Positions 32,814 through 40,762 of a stretch of DNA of 64,000 bases are shown one piece after another. Position 1 is the first letter of the stretch, and the number at the start of each line of letters is the position of its first letter. The notes beneath the pieces are model-generated. The model made no database searches. It saw nothing but the letters and a program-made list of their open reading frames with translations, and was not told where the DNA came from. The translations under genes and the position numbers were made by a program. The DNA comes from Alteromonas gilva (lineage in GTDB: Bacteria > Pseudomonadota > Gammaproteobacteria > Enterobacterales > Alteromonadaceae): contig NZ_JAQQXP010000001.1 in assembly GCF_028595265.1 (NCBI RefSeq), forward strand, positions 248,001 to 312,000, in the 5' to 3' direction.

Positions 32814-34412
32814 TCAGTGACGGAAATGGCGCATACCAGTAAAGACCATGGCGATGTCGTGCTCATCGGCCGCGGCAATCACTTCGTTGTCACGCATGGA
32901 GCCGCCTGGCTGTATAACCGCTTTAATTCCGGCAGCCGCTGCGGCATCAATACCGTCGCGGAACGGGAAGAAAGCATCAGAGGCCATCACTGAGCCGGCC
33001 ACTTCGAGGTTTTCGTCGGCCGCTTTAATACCGGCAATCTTTGCTGAGTACACGCGGCTCATCTGACCGGCGCCAACACCTATGGTCATGCTGTCTTTGC
33101 AGTACACGATGGCATTGGATTTAACATACTTGGCAACTTTCCAGCAGAACATTAAGTCGCGTAATTCAGCTTCAGTCGGCTGGCGTTTGGTGACCACTTC
33201 AAGGTCGTCCATCTCAACCATACCAAAGTCACGTTCCTGCACTAACAAACCACCGTTTACGCGTTTAAAGTCGTAACCTTCGGTGAGCTGGCCGTGCCAG
33301 TCACCGCACGCCAGCAGGCGCACGTTCTTTTTGGTGGCAATAATGTCTGTTGCGGCTTGAGATACCGACGGCGCAATAATCACTTCAACAAACTGACGAT
33401 CAACAATGGCCTGTGCGGTGGTGGCATCGAGCTCGCGGTTAAAGGCAATTATGCCGCCAAACGCTGAGGTAGGGTCGGTTTTAAAAGCACGATCGTAAGC
33501 TTCTAAAATATTCTCGCCCAGCGCGACACCACAAGGATTGGCGTGCTTAACAATTACGCAGGCCGGTTCTTCAAATTCTTTTACGCATTCAAGGGCGGCG
33601 TCGGTATCGGCAATATTATTAAACGACAGTTCTTTGCCGTTTAATTGCGTGGCGGTAGCTACCGATGCTTCCTGGATGTCGTTTTCAACATAAAAAGCCG
33701 CCGACTGGTGGCTGTTTTCACCGTAACGCAGATCTTGTTTTTTGCTGACCTGAATATTGTAAGTGCGCGGGAATTCACTGTGGTCGTGGCCGCAGTCGTC
33801 GGCGCAATCGGTTGAATCCAGACGCGCGCCAAAATAGTTGGCAATCATGCCGTCGTATTCAGCGGTGTGCTCAAAGGCCTTAATAGCCAAATCAAAACGC
33901 GTGGTATAGGTGAGCGAGCCTGCATTACTTTGCATCTCGGTGAGCACGCGTGCGTAATCGGCAGCGTTAACCACTATGGTCACGTCTTTATGGTTTTTAG
34001 CGGCGGCACGTACCATGGTGGGGCCACCGATATCGATATTTTCGATGGCGTCTTCCAGCGTGCAGTCTTCTTTTGCTACGGTGGCAGCAAACGGATATAA
34101 ATTAACCGCAACCAAATCGATAGGGCCGATGTTGTTTTCTGCCATGACCGCTTCGTCGGTGCCTCGGCGGGCTAATATACCGCCATGAATTTTAGGGTGC
34201 AGCGTTTTAACCCGCCCGTCCATAATTTCAGGGTGCCCGGTATAGTTTGATACCTCAATTACAGGTAAGCCTTTTTCAGCCAGTAATTTAGCGGTGCCGC
34301 CGGTAGACAGCAGCTCTACACCAGCATCATGCAGCGCGGTAGCAAATTCCACAATGCCGGTTTTGTCTGAAACGCTTAACAAAGCGCGTTTAATCGGTTT
34401 TGGTGTTTCCAT
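32814..34412 (-). CDS. purH: bifunctional AICAR transformylase / IMP cyclohydrolase
   Basis: 532 residues, catalysing the last two steps to IMP. The N-terminal MGS-like cyclohydrolase domain begins KRALLSVSDKTGIVEFA. The transformylase domain carries the catalytic pair in VKHANPCGVALG and ends in the conserved RHFRH. A short insert CADDCGHDHSEF (about 203-214) with Cys and His is a mild lineage feature. First gene of the purH-methyltransferase-purD group. Confidence 0.97.
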   Translation of the reverse strand: METPKPIKRALLSVSDKTGIVEFATALHDAGVELLSTGGTAKLLAEKGLPVIEVSNYTGHPEIMDGRVKTLHPKIHGGILARRGTDEAVMAENNIGPIDLVAVNLYPFAATVAKEDCTLEDAIENIDIGGPTMVRAAAKNHKDVTIVVNAADYARVLTEMQSNAGSLTYTTRFDLAIKAFEHTAEYDGMIANYFGARLDSTDCADDCGHDHSEFPRTYNIQVSKKQDLRYGENSHQSAAFYVENDIQEASVATATQLNGKELSFNNIADTDAALECVKEFEEPACVIVKHANPCGVALGENILEAYDRAFKTDPTSAFGGIIAFNRELDATTAQAIVDRQFVEVIIAPSVSQAATDIIATKKNVRLLACGDWHGQLTEGYDFKRVNGGLLVQERDFGMVEMDDLEVVTKRQPTEAELRDLMFCWKVAKYVKSNAIVYCKDSMTIGVGAGQMSRVYSAKIAGIKAADENLEVAGSVMASDAFFPFRDGIDAAAAAGIKAVIQPGGSMRDNEVIAAADEHDIAMVFTGMRHFRH

Positions 34413-34527
34413 AGTGGTTTCTTGTGTCGATGAGGTTGTAAGTTAAAGGTACTGACTGACGGCCCGACTATTATGATATGTATTGTGCACCCTGTCGCGG
34501 TCGGATTCATCAGTAGACATTAAACAA

Positions 34528-34551
34528 AAAGAGCACCGAAAGGTGCTCTTT
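34528..34551 (-). terminator. terminator after fis
   Basis: AAAGAGCACC, GAAA loop, GGTGCTCTTT. On the minus strand it follows the fis stop and is followed by T-rich sequence. Confidence 0.75.
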
Positions 34552-34572
34552 AATGGGCCAGGCCCGAATTAC

Positions 34573-34866
34573 TTAGTTCATGCCATACTGCTTGAGTTTT
34601 TTGCGCAGTGTGCCACGGTTGATACCCATCATGATGGCAGCACGGGTTTGGTTGCCGCGGGTAAAAGTCATAACTTCTTCCAGTAATGGCGCTTCAACTT
34701 CGGCTAACACCATGTCATATAGGTTATCGATGTTGGTGTTATCCAGTTGCTTGAGGTACTTGTTGACCGCTTGTTTAACTGAGTCACGCAGTGGCTTTTG
34801 AGCCTGAGTCTGTGAAGGAGTAGTTACAGTTGTAGTAAAAGGAGAAGTTACATTTTGATCGAACAT
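34573..34866 (-). CDS. fis: DNA-binding protein Fis
   Basis: 97 residues, the nucleoid protein Fis. The C-terminal HTH is nearly canonical: EVMTFTRGNQTRAAIMMGIN, then RGTLRKKLKQYGMN. It lies 30 bases after dusB on the same strand, the usual dusB-fis operon of gammaproteobacteria. Length normal. Confidence 0.97.
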   Translation of the reverse strand: MFDQNVTSPFTTTVTTPSQTQAQKPLRDSVKQAVNKYLKQLDNTNIDNLYDMVLAEVEAPLLEEVMTFTRGNQTRAAIMMGINRGTLRKKLKQYGMN

Positions 34867-34896
34867 AATACTTTCTTGCTCTTTTGTTAATCAGTC

Positions 34897-35895
34897 TTAA
34901 GCTGCAGGGGAGATCTGTCGGGTCTCGCCGGTTTGCAGCGCGTTAAAATAGCCGTCAATGGCCTGCAGTTGCTCGCTGGCAGACTCCAGTCCATTAAACG
35001 TTTTACGGAACTGACGATCCTTATCGTGCTCCACCAAATACCAACCCACATGTTTGCGGGCTATACGAACGCCGTTCTCTGCTCCGTAAAAAGCATGCAC
35101 GGCCGCTACGTGTTCTTTCATTACCGAATGCTGTTCCAGTAACGATGGCGGTGGCAACAGTTCACCTGTGTTCAGATAGTGCGAAACTTCTCTGAAAATC
35201 CACGGGTTACCCTGGGCGCCGCGACCAATCATTAATGCGTCGGCTTCGGTGTACTCAAGCACTTCCCTGGCTTTCTGTGGTGAGGTAATGTCACCGTTGG
35301 CTACTACCGGTATTGATATCGCCTGCTTTATTTGGCGGATAGTCTTGTACTCGGCAAAGCCCTTATACATACATGCTCTGGTACGCCCGTGGACCGCCAG
35401 CGACTGTATGCCGTTTTCTTGTGCAATACGGGCAATCTCTACCCCATTGCGATTGTCTGTGTCCCACCCTGTGCGTATCTTCAGGGTGACTGGCACCGAT
35501 ACTGCGTTTACAACCGCCTGAATAATAGATTCTACCAATTCGGGGTGTTGTAATAGTGCTGAACCTGCCAGTTTTTTATTTACTTTTTTGGCCGGGCACC
35601 CCATATTGATATCAATAATCTGAGCACCGTTAGCAACATTAAATTTTGCTGCTTCAGCCATTAAGTCTGGATCTGCGCCGGCAATCTGCACCGAACGTAT
35701 ACCCGACTCCCCGCTGTGATCCATGCGTTGCATAGATTTGGCAGTATTCCACACCTTCGGATTGCTGCTCAGCATTTCTGAAACAACCAAACCAGCTCCA
35801 AGACGACGACAGAGTTGTCTGAAAGGCCTGTCTGTTACGCCCGCCATGGGCGCCAACATTAGGTTGTTATCAAGTGAGTAAGTTCCAATTTGCAT
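34897..35895 (-). CDS. dusB: tRNA-dihydrouridine synthase B
   Basis: 332 residues from the ATG at 35895 (MQIGTYSLDNNLML); the track-length frame adds 25 residues not seen in the family. It is an FMN TIM-barrel enzyme that reduces uridine in tRNA, with LAPMAGVTDRPFR, the catalytic Cys in DINMGCPAKKV, LKIRTGWD and DALMIGRGAQGNPWIF. An inverted repeat (GACACAAAAA/TTTTTGTC) upstream at about 36016-36042 may end prmA or form part of the operon's promoter. Confidence 0.95.
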   Translation of the reverse strand: MQIGTYSLDNNLMLAPMAGVTDRPFRQLCRRLGAGLVVSEMLSSNPKVWNTAKSMQRMDHSGESGIRSVQIAGADPDLMAEAAKFNVANGAQIIDINMGCPAKKVNKKLAGSALLQHPELVESIIQAVVNAVSVPVTLKIRTGWDTDNRNGVEIARIAQENGIQSLAVHGRTRACMYKGFAEYKTIRQIKQAISIPVVANGDITSPQKAREVLEYTEADALMIGRGAQGNPWIFREVSHYLNTGELLPPPSLLEQHSVMKEHVAAVHAFYGAENGVRIARKHVGWYLVEHDKDRQFRKTFNGLESASEQLQAIDGYFNALQTGETRQISPAA

Positions 35896-36089
35896 AAAAA
35901 ACAACCTGCATTTGAGTAGAAAATAACCACCTGTCCGAAATGGGGCGCTAAGTGTACGTGTTTTCTGCAATCTTGAAAAGGCTAAAAATCACACAAAATT
36001 TGCATTATGGCTCTTGACAAAAAGATTTCGTTTTTGTGTCAGAGTGGTTAGCGCAAAATTTTATTGAATCGCCCTGTCAACTGGGTGCC

Positions 36090-36971
36090 TTATCGTATTC
36101 GCTGACCGGATACCCGCGCCCATTCATCGTCGATTGCGGTAGGTTCGAGGTTAAAATGTTGTTGATAGGCTGTTTCAATGCGTGGCACCTGTTCAGCTAA
36201 AATGCCCGACAGCACTAACAAGCCATCTTGTTTGCAGTAGTTGGTAATTACTGAACGGAGTTCGAGCAGGGGGCCGGATAATATATTGGCCATAACAATA
36301 TCGGCTTCAAGCGTGGGTTGGTTGTCGGGTAAAAACACGCTTAAGCGATCGGCGACATTGTTGCGCTGAGCATTATCCATGGAGGCTTGTAACGCTTGCG
36401 GGTCAATGTCGATACCAATTACGTTTTTGGCACCCAGTTTGAGTGCGGCAATGGCTAAGATGCCGGAACCACAGCCAAAGTCGACCACGGTTTTGCCTTC
36501 TACATCTACGCCATCGAGCCAACGCAGGCACAATGAAGTGGTTGGGTGCGTGCCGGTACCAAAAGCAAGGCCCGGATCGAGCATCACATTCACCGCATTG
36601 GGATCAGGCACGTCACGCCAACTGGGGCAAATCCACAGCCGTTTGCCAAACTGCATAGGATGGAAATTATCCATCCACTCACGCTCCCAGTCTTTATCTT
36701 CGAGTGGCTCAAGGCGGTATTTGAAGTCTTTACCCAATACTTTGGCGTTACCCAGACGCTTAATGATAGCCGGCATGTCGTCACTGGCATCAAACAACCC
36801 GATTACCTGAGTGTCGGGCCATAGCATCACTTCGCCGGGTTTTGGCTCGTACATGGGGGTATCTTTGGCGTCAACAAAGGTGACAGCCTGAGCACCATTG
36901 GCGGTGAACATGCCACCTATTTGTTCCGCCATTTCTGCTGAAGTTTCTATTTTGAGTTGTAGCCAGGGCAT
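36090..36971 (-). CDS. prmA: ribosomal protein L11 methyltransferase
   Basis: 293 residues. The N-terminal substrate-recognition domain (MPWLQLKIETSAEMAEQIGG) and SAM-binding domain with DPGLAFGTGTHPTT, VVDFGCGSGILAIAALKLGA and MANILSGPL are diagnostic of PrmA. It trimethylates ribosomal protein L11. It lies upstream of dusB-fis, as is usual. Confidence 0.96.
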   Translation of the reverse strand: MPWLQLKIETSAEMAEQIGGMFTANGAQAVTFVDAKDTPMYEPKPGEVMLWPDTQVIGLFDASDDMPAIIKRLGNAKVLGKDFKYRLEPLEDKDWEREWMDNFHPMQFGKRLWICPSWRDVPDPNAVNVMLDPGLAFGTGTHPTTSLCLRWLDGVDVEGKTVVDFGCGSGILAIAALKLGAKNVIGIDIDPQALQASMDNAQRNNVADRLSVFLPDNQPTLEADIVMANILSGPLLELRSVITNYCKQDGLLVLSGILAEQVPRIETAYQQHFNLEPTAIDDEWARVSGQRIR

Positions 36972-37227
36972 CGGGTTCTCAGTCGTGGTGTAAAAAGGCC
37001 AAGTTTAACAGGCTTGGTAGTGTCAGTGTACTGTTATGAGATTCTGCCTGACCGGGGGAATTGCCGTGAGAATGGCAGTGAGAATAAAAGTTCCTATATG
37101 GAGTTGTCGCCAGTTTTACTTTATTGTTAAGGCGGTTGGCCGTTTATGCAGCGCTTGCACATCACCAACGGCCAGACACTATAACAACCTGTAATCAAGC
37201 AGGGATACAAGCGGGAGAACACCAACA

Positions 37228-38853
37228 ATGTGGCAAAAGCTAACGGGTATCGTATTACTGATTGGGGTGGTGTCATGCGGCACGCAACAGCCACCATCTA
37301 TTGATAGCAAGTGGTTGGATATGCCTGCGGTGCAACAGGCGGCAGCAATCAAAAACGGCCAGATCAGCGCCGAAGAACTCGTGGCGGGGTATCTGGCAAG
37401 AATCGATGCGTTGGACAACCAGGGCCCTAACATCAACAGTATTTTGCGTTTGAATCCGGATGCCATGAGCGACGCCAGAGCCCGCGATGCAGCGATTGCC
37501 AGAGGTGAACCCTTAGGGCCGCTGCACGGCATTCCGGTATTACTAAAAGACAATATCGAAACTAACGATATGCCCACAACAGCAGGCTCGTTGGCATTGC
37601 TCAACAACGACACCTTGCGTGACTCGCCATTAGTGGCACAACTGCGTGCGGCCGGGGCCATTATACTGGGTAAAACCAATTTATCTGAGTGGGCGAATTT
37701 TCGTTCAGAGGACTCAATCAGTGGTTGGAGCGCCGTTGGCGGTTTAACCCGTAACCCGCATATATTGTCGCGTACGGCGTGTGGCTCCTCATCTGGCTCG
37801 GGGGCGGCGATGGCAGCAGGTTTTGCCTCGCTGGCCGTTGGTACCGAAACCAATGGTTCAGTGATTTGCCCGTCGTCGATGAATGGCATTGTTGGTTTTA
37901 AACCCACGGTGGGCCTGATCCCGCGTACCCATATTGTACCTATCTCTGTTACCCAGGACACCGCCGGCCCCATGACCCGCAGTGTGAAAGACGCAGCCTT
38001 AATGACCTCGGTAATGGCCACAACCGATCCCAGCGACAAGGCAACGCAGTCGGCCAGTCGCCCGAGCGCGCAAACCCTTGCAGCACTCGATGGTGATATC
38101 AGCGGGCTAAAAATAGGCGTAATGCGCGACAGTCAGGGCCAGGATCAGGCAATTATCGATGCCTTTAATGACAGTCTGGCAAAATTAACGGCGCAGGGCG
38201 CAGAGCTGGTTGACATTGAGTCGCTGTCGCTGCCGGATGATTTTGGTAAGCACTCATACTTTGTATTGCTGGCTGAATTTAAGTCAACGCTGAACGAATA
38301 CCTGGAGTCTTCGCCGGCGCCATTGGCGGTAAGAAGTTTACAGGCGCTGATAGACTTTAACGCCGCCTCGGAGCGCGAGTTACAACTCTTTGATCAATCG
38401 ATTTTTGCGAAGTCGCAAGCCACTGATGGTCTGCAGGACGAAGAGTATGCCACGGCATTACAGACGGTCAGAACGGCGACGCGCGACAACGGCATAGATA
38501 AGCTACTCAAGGAATACGATGTGGATGTGCTGGTTGCCCCCACTAACAACCCAGCGTTTATTATCGATAGCGTGTACGGCGATCACGCCCCGGCGGGTTT
38601 TATTGGCATTGGCTATCTGGCGGCGATTGCCGGTTATCCGCACATAACCGTGCCCATGACCAGCGTACGGGATTTGCCGGTAGGCTTTAGTATTGTTGGC
38701 GGGCAGTGGCAGGATGCCAGGGTGTTGAATGTTGGCTACGCTTTTGAAAAATCGAATAAGTTTATTAAAAAGCCGGGGTTCTACCCGACCCGCTTTGAGG
38801 CACTGAAAAACAGCGCACTGCCTTACCGTTTGATGCAATCAGAACAGGATTAG
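37228..38853 (+). CDS. amidase-signature lipoprotein
   Basis: 541 residues. A lipoprotein signal (MWQKLTGIVLLIGVVSCGTQ, lipobox VVSC) precedes an amidase-signature domain. The Ser-cisSer-Lys triad is present: Lys in PVLLKDNIET (about 109), the Gly/Ser loop TACGSSSGSGAAMAAG, and the nucleophile stretch AVGTETNGSVICPSS. It hydrolyses amide bonds, probably in the periplasm, substrate unknown. Relatives are often annotated as GatA-like but this exported form is not tRNA amidotransferase. Monocistronic. Confidence 0.88.
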   Translation: MWQKLTGIVLLIGVVSCGTQQPPSIDSKWLDMPAVQQAAAIKNGQISAEELVAGYLARIDALDNQGPNINSILRLNPDAMSDARARDAAIARGEPLGPLHGIPVLLKDNIETNDMPTTAGSLALLNNDTLRDSPLVAQLRAAGAIILGKTNLSEWANFRSEDSISGWSAVGGLTRNPHILSRTACGSSSGSGAAMAAGFASLAVGTETNGSVICPSSMNGIVGFKPTVGLIPRTHIVPISVTQDTAGPMTRSVKDAALMTSVMATTDPSDKATQSASRPSAQTLAALDGDISGLKIGVMRDSQGQDQAIIDAFNDSLAKLTAQGAELVDIESLSLPDDFGKHSYFVLLAEFKSTLNEYLESSPAPLAVRSLQALIDFNAASERELQLFDQSIFAKSQATDGLQDEEYATALQTVRTATRDNGIDKLLKEYDVDVLVAPTNNPAFIIDSVYGDHAPAGFIGIGYLAAIAGYPHITVPMTSVRDLPVGFSIVGGQWQDARVLNVGYAFEKSNKFIKKPGFYPTRFEALKNSALPYRLMQSEQD

Positions 38854-38866
38854 TTCTGGCAATTAA

Positions 38867-38904
38867 AAACGGCGCCACACCCACAGGGTTATGGCGCCGC
38901 TTTT
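38867..38904 (+). terminator. terminator after the amidase gene
   Basis: AAAACGGCGCCA, a 16-base loop, TGGCGCCGCTTTT. It lies just after the amidase stop and may work in both directions, since the HiPIP gene converges on it. Confidence 0.7.
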
Positions 38905-38933
38905 ACTGTAATAAGGCATAGTCTGGTGAGTGA

Positions 38934-39227
38934 TTAGCCCGGCTTTTTCACCCAGGCGCTGCACCAGCCGTTAGCATTAACGAGTTTACCCGGGAAAATT
39001 GCGCAAGGACGCCATTCTTTACCCGCTTCACCCTGAATATACATGCAGGTACTGCAGTTCGAACCTTCTTTGGTAGATTCGTTGACGTATTTAAGTGCCT
39101 TAGCGGTGGCATCGTCTTCGCTAAGATGCTCCTGAGCCTGGGCTTGCAGGGCAACGCCACCGAAAGTCATACCAATGAGCGTGGTGCCTGATAATTTCAG
39201 AAAATCGCGACGATTGACTGATTTCAT
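38934..39227 (-). CDS. high-potential iron-sulfur protein
   Basis: 97 residues with a Tat signal (NRRDFLKLSG). The mature part has the four cluster Cys in NCSTCMY, RPCAIFPG and NGWCSAW, the HiPIP spacing (C-x2-C, then C, then C). It is a periplasmic 4Fe-4S electron carrier exported in folded form. Partner not known from context. A short palindrome AGAATCATTCT lies upstream. Confidence 0.9.
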   Translation of the reverse strand: MKSVNRRDFLKLSGTTLIGMTFGGVALQAQAQEHLSEDDATAKALKYVNESTKEGSNCSTCMYIQGEAGKEWRPCAIFPGKLVNANGWCSAWVKKPG

Positions 39228-39285
39228 AGTTATACTCCAAAAGTTAACGAGAATGATTCTTTTTTACTAAGCGTCTAAAATACAA

Positions 39286-39306
39286 AAACCCGCCAGCGGC
39301 GGGTTT
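39286..39306 (-). terminator. terminator after the flavin reductase gene
   Basis: AAACCCGCC, AGC, GGCGGGTTT; T-rich on the minus-strand side. Confidence 0.75.
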
Positions 39307-39435
39307 GTTACTACATTTATCTTGTTCACTACTTTTACTTATACACTCATCAAATGGATTAACCAAATCTATTCAATGATGTTTTGATCTGTATTAATGT
39401 TCTTACAGCCTGGGCCATTATCGCGGCGCTACAGC

Positions 39436-40077
39436 TCAGTACTGTTTAATGACCGTGGGCGCCTCATCGGGTTTAGCATAGGCCATTTTCGCTATTGCGT
39501 TCGCCTCGTGGTAAGTATCAAGGCCGCTGATACAGGCCAGTTTTAATGCATCAATATCGACGCTGCCATCGTCATCAATGTGGGTTTCCTCAACGCTAAC
39601 CTGCTGGATTTGACCGACCACCAGCGACGTGTCGTTGACCGTCAGATTAACTATTTCAACCAGCTTCAGGCCAATTTGAATAGGGCTTTGGGCGACAAAG
39701 GGCGCTGCAAACCCGTTGCGCCACTGCGCTTTAAAGCCACACTGAACGAACTCACTGACACCCTCATCGTAGCGGGCAGCAGTTTGATGCGCCTGTGCGT
39801 AGAGCGCCGCAGGCACCGCATTAATGGTGTAGAAACCGCTGGTTTTGATGTTACCAAGGGTATCGCGTCGCACCGTGTGTGGCCGCATAATCATGCCCAT
39901 CAACGGTGGGTTAGCACCAATGTGCACTACCGAGCTCACAATAGCTAAATTAGTTTGGCCCTCTGCATCGGCGGTACCGATCAGGTTAGCGCTTTTATAG
40001 CCGGACAAGCTGTTTACAAAGTTGGCGCGAAAACGCTGCGCCATGCTGCCGATATCATGTTCATCAAAGGTGTTCAT
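39436..40077 (-). CDS. flavin reductase family (FMN-binding split barrel) protein
   Basis: 213 residues. The split-barrel pattern includes LIGTADAEGQTNLAIVSSV, GMIMRPHTVRRDTLGNI and SGFYTINAV, typical of FMN-binding flavin reductase-like proteins. Such proteins reduce or carry flavin for a partner oxygenase, but no partner is adjacent. It follows the CPXCG gene by 3 bases and is probably co-transcribed with it. Confidence 0.8.
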   Translation of the reverse strand: MNTFDEHDIGSMAQRFRANFVNSLSGYKSANLIGTADAEGQTNLAIVSSVVHIGANPPLMGMIMRPHTVRRDTLGNIKTSGFYTINAVPAALYAQAHQTAARYDEGVSEFVQCGFKAQWRNGFAAPFVAQSPIQIGLKLVEIVNLTVNDTSLVVGQIQQVSVEETHIDDDGSVDIDALKLACISGLDTYHEANAIAKMAYAKPDEAPTVIKQY

Positions 40078-40080
40078 CGA

Positions 40081-40272
40081 TTATTCGTTTTCCTGCTCGG
40101 CCTGAATATCTATTTCGCCATCACTCTCCCTGATGGTCACTACAATAGGCTGACAGCATATCTGACAATCTGTCACCTGAGTTTGGCCGATGTCGTTAAT
40201 TTCATCCACTTCGAGGTCGTTAATGGTCATACAATAGGGACACTCAAAAGTACTGGCTTGAGTTAAACTCAT
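40081..40272 (-). CDS. CPxCG-type cysteine-rich zinc-ribbon protein
   Basis: 63 residues from the ATG at 40272, with GAGGTGTCC upstream. Two Cys pairs (FECPYCMTI and DCQICCQPIVV) and an acidic C-terminus match the CPXCG cysteine-rich family, a small predicted zinc ribbon. The function is unknown. It is the first gene of the pair with the flavin reductase. Confidence 0.85.
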   Translation of the reverse strand: MSLTQASTFECPYCMTINDLEVDEINDIGQTQVTDCQICCQPIVVTIRESDGEIDIQAEQENE

Positions 40273-40381
40273 TTTTTGGACACCTCTTTTTAAAAAATTT
40301 ACTGCGGTTTTAACACCATTTATCACACTATACGTAAGAGCAAGTGAGCTGGATTGAATCTATGCAGATAAAGGCGGGTTT

Positions 40382-40687
40382 ATGTCACAAGTTAAAAGCG
40401 GCAAATGTGTGTGTTGCAGTCGTATTACCTATTTGACGTTTCACCATTTGATCCCGCGCAAAATGCATCGCCGGGCTTTTTTTAAAAAACATTACAGTAA
40501 AGAGCAGCTGGCCAGTGGGGTGCTGGTATGTCGCCAATGCCACAATGGTATTCACCGGTTCTATGATGAAATGACCCTCGCTAAACAACTGAGTTCTTTG
40601 TCGCGCCTGAAAGCCGATGCGGCCCTGGCCGACTACTTTGCCTGGGTTAGCCGCCAGCGGATAAAAGCGGTAACAAAACATCAATAA
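40382..40687 (+). CDS. HNH endonuclease-fold protein
   Basis: 101 residues. CVCCSRITYLTFHHLIPRK and CRQCHNGIHRFYDE contain the Cys pairs and the HH...N...H residues of an HNH (beta-beta-alpha metal) nuclease. This small form is common in marine gammaproteobacteria as a stand-alone protein. It stands just upstream of another nuclease gene on the same strand, so a shared DNA-repair role is possible. Confidence 0.85.
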   Translation: MSQVKSGKCVCCSRITYLTFHHLIPRKMHRRAFFKKHYSKEQLASGVLVCRQCHNGIHRFYDEMTLAKQLSSLSRLKADAALADYFAWVSRQRIKAVTKHQ

Positions 40688-40762
40688 GGGTCACGAACTA
40701 GTTGTTTATTAAAAATCAGGCTGTATATTTATACATGTATTAAGGCCCGGATGGAATAAGCA

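Noticed and set aside
36016..36042. Strong terminator between prmA and dusB
   Set aside because: The inverted repeat is A/T-rich and weak; it was left as a comment because it could be part of a promoter instead.
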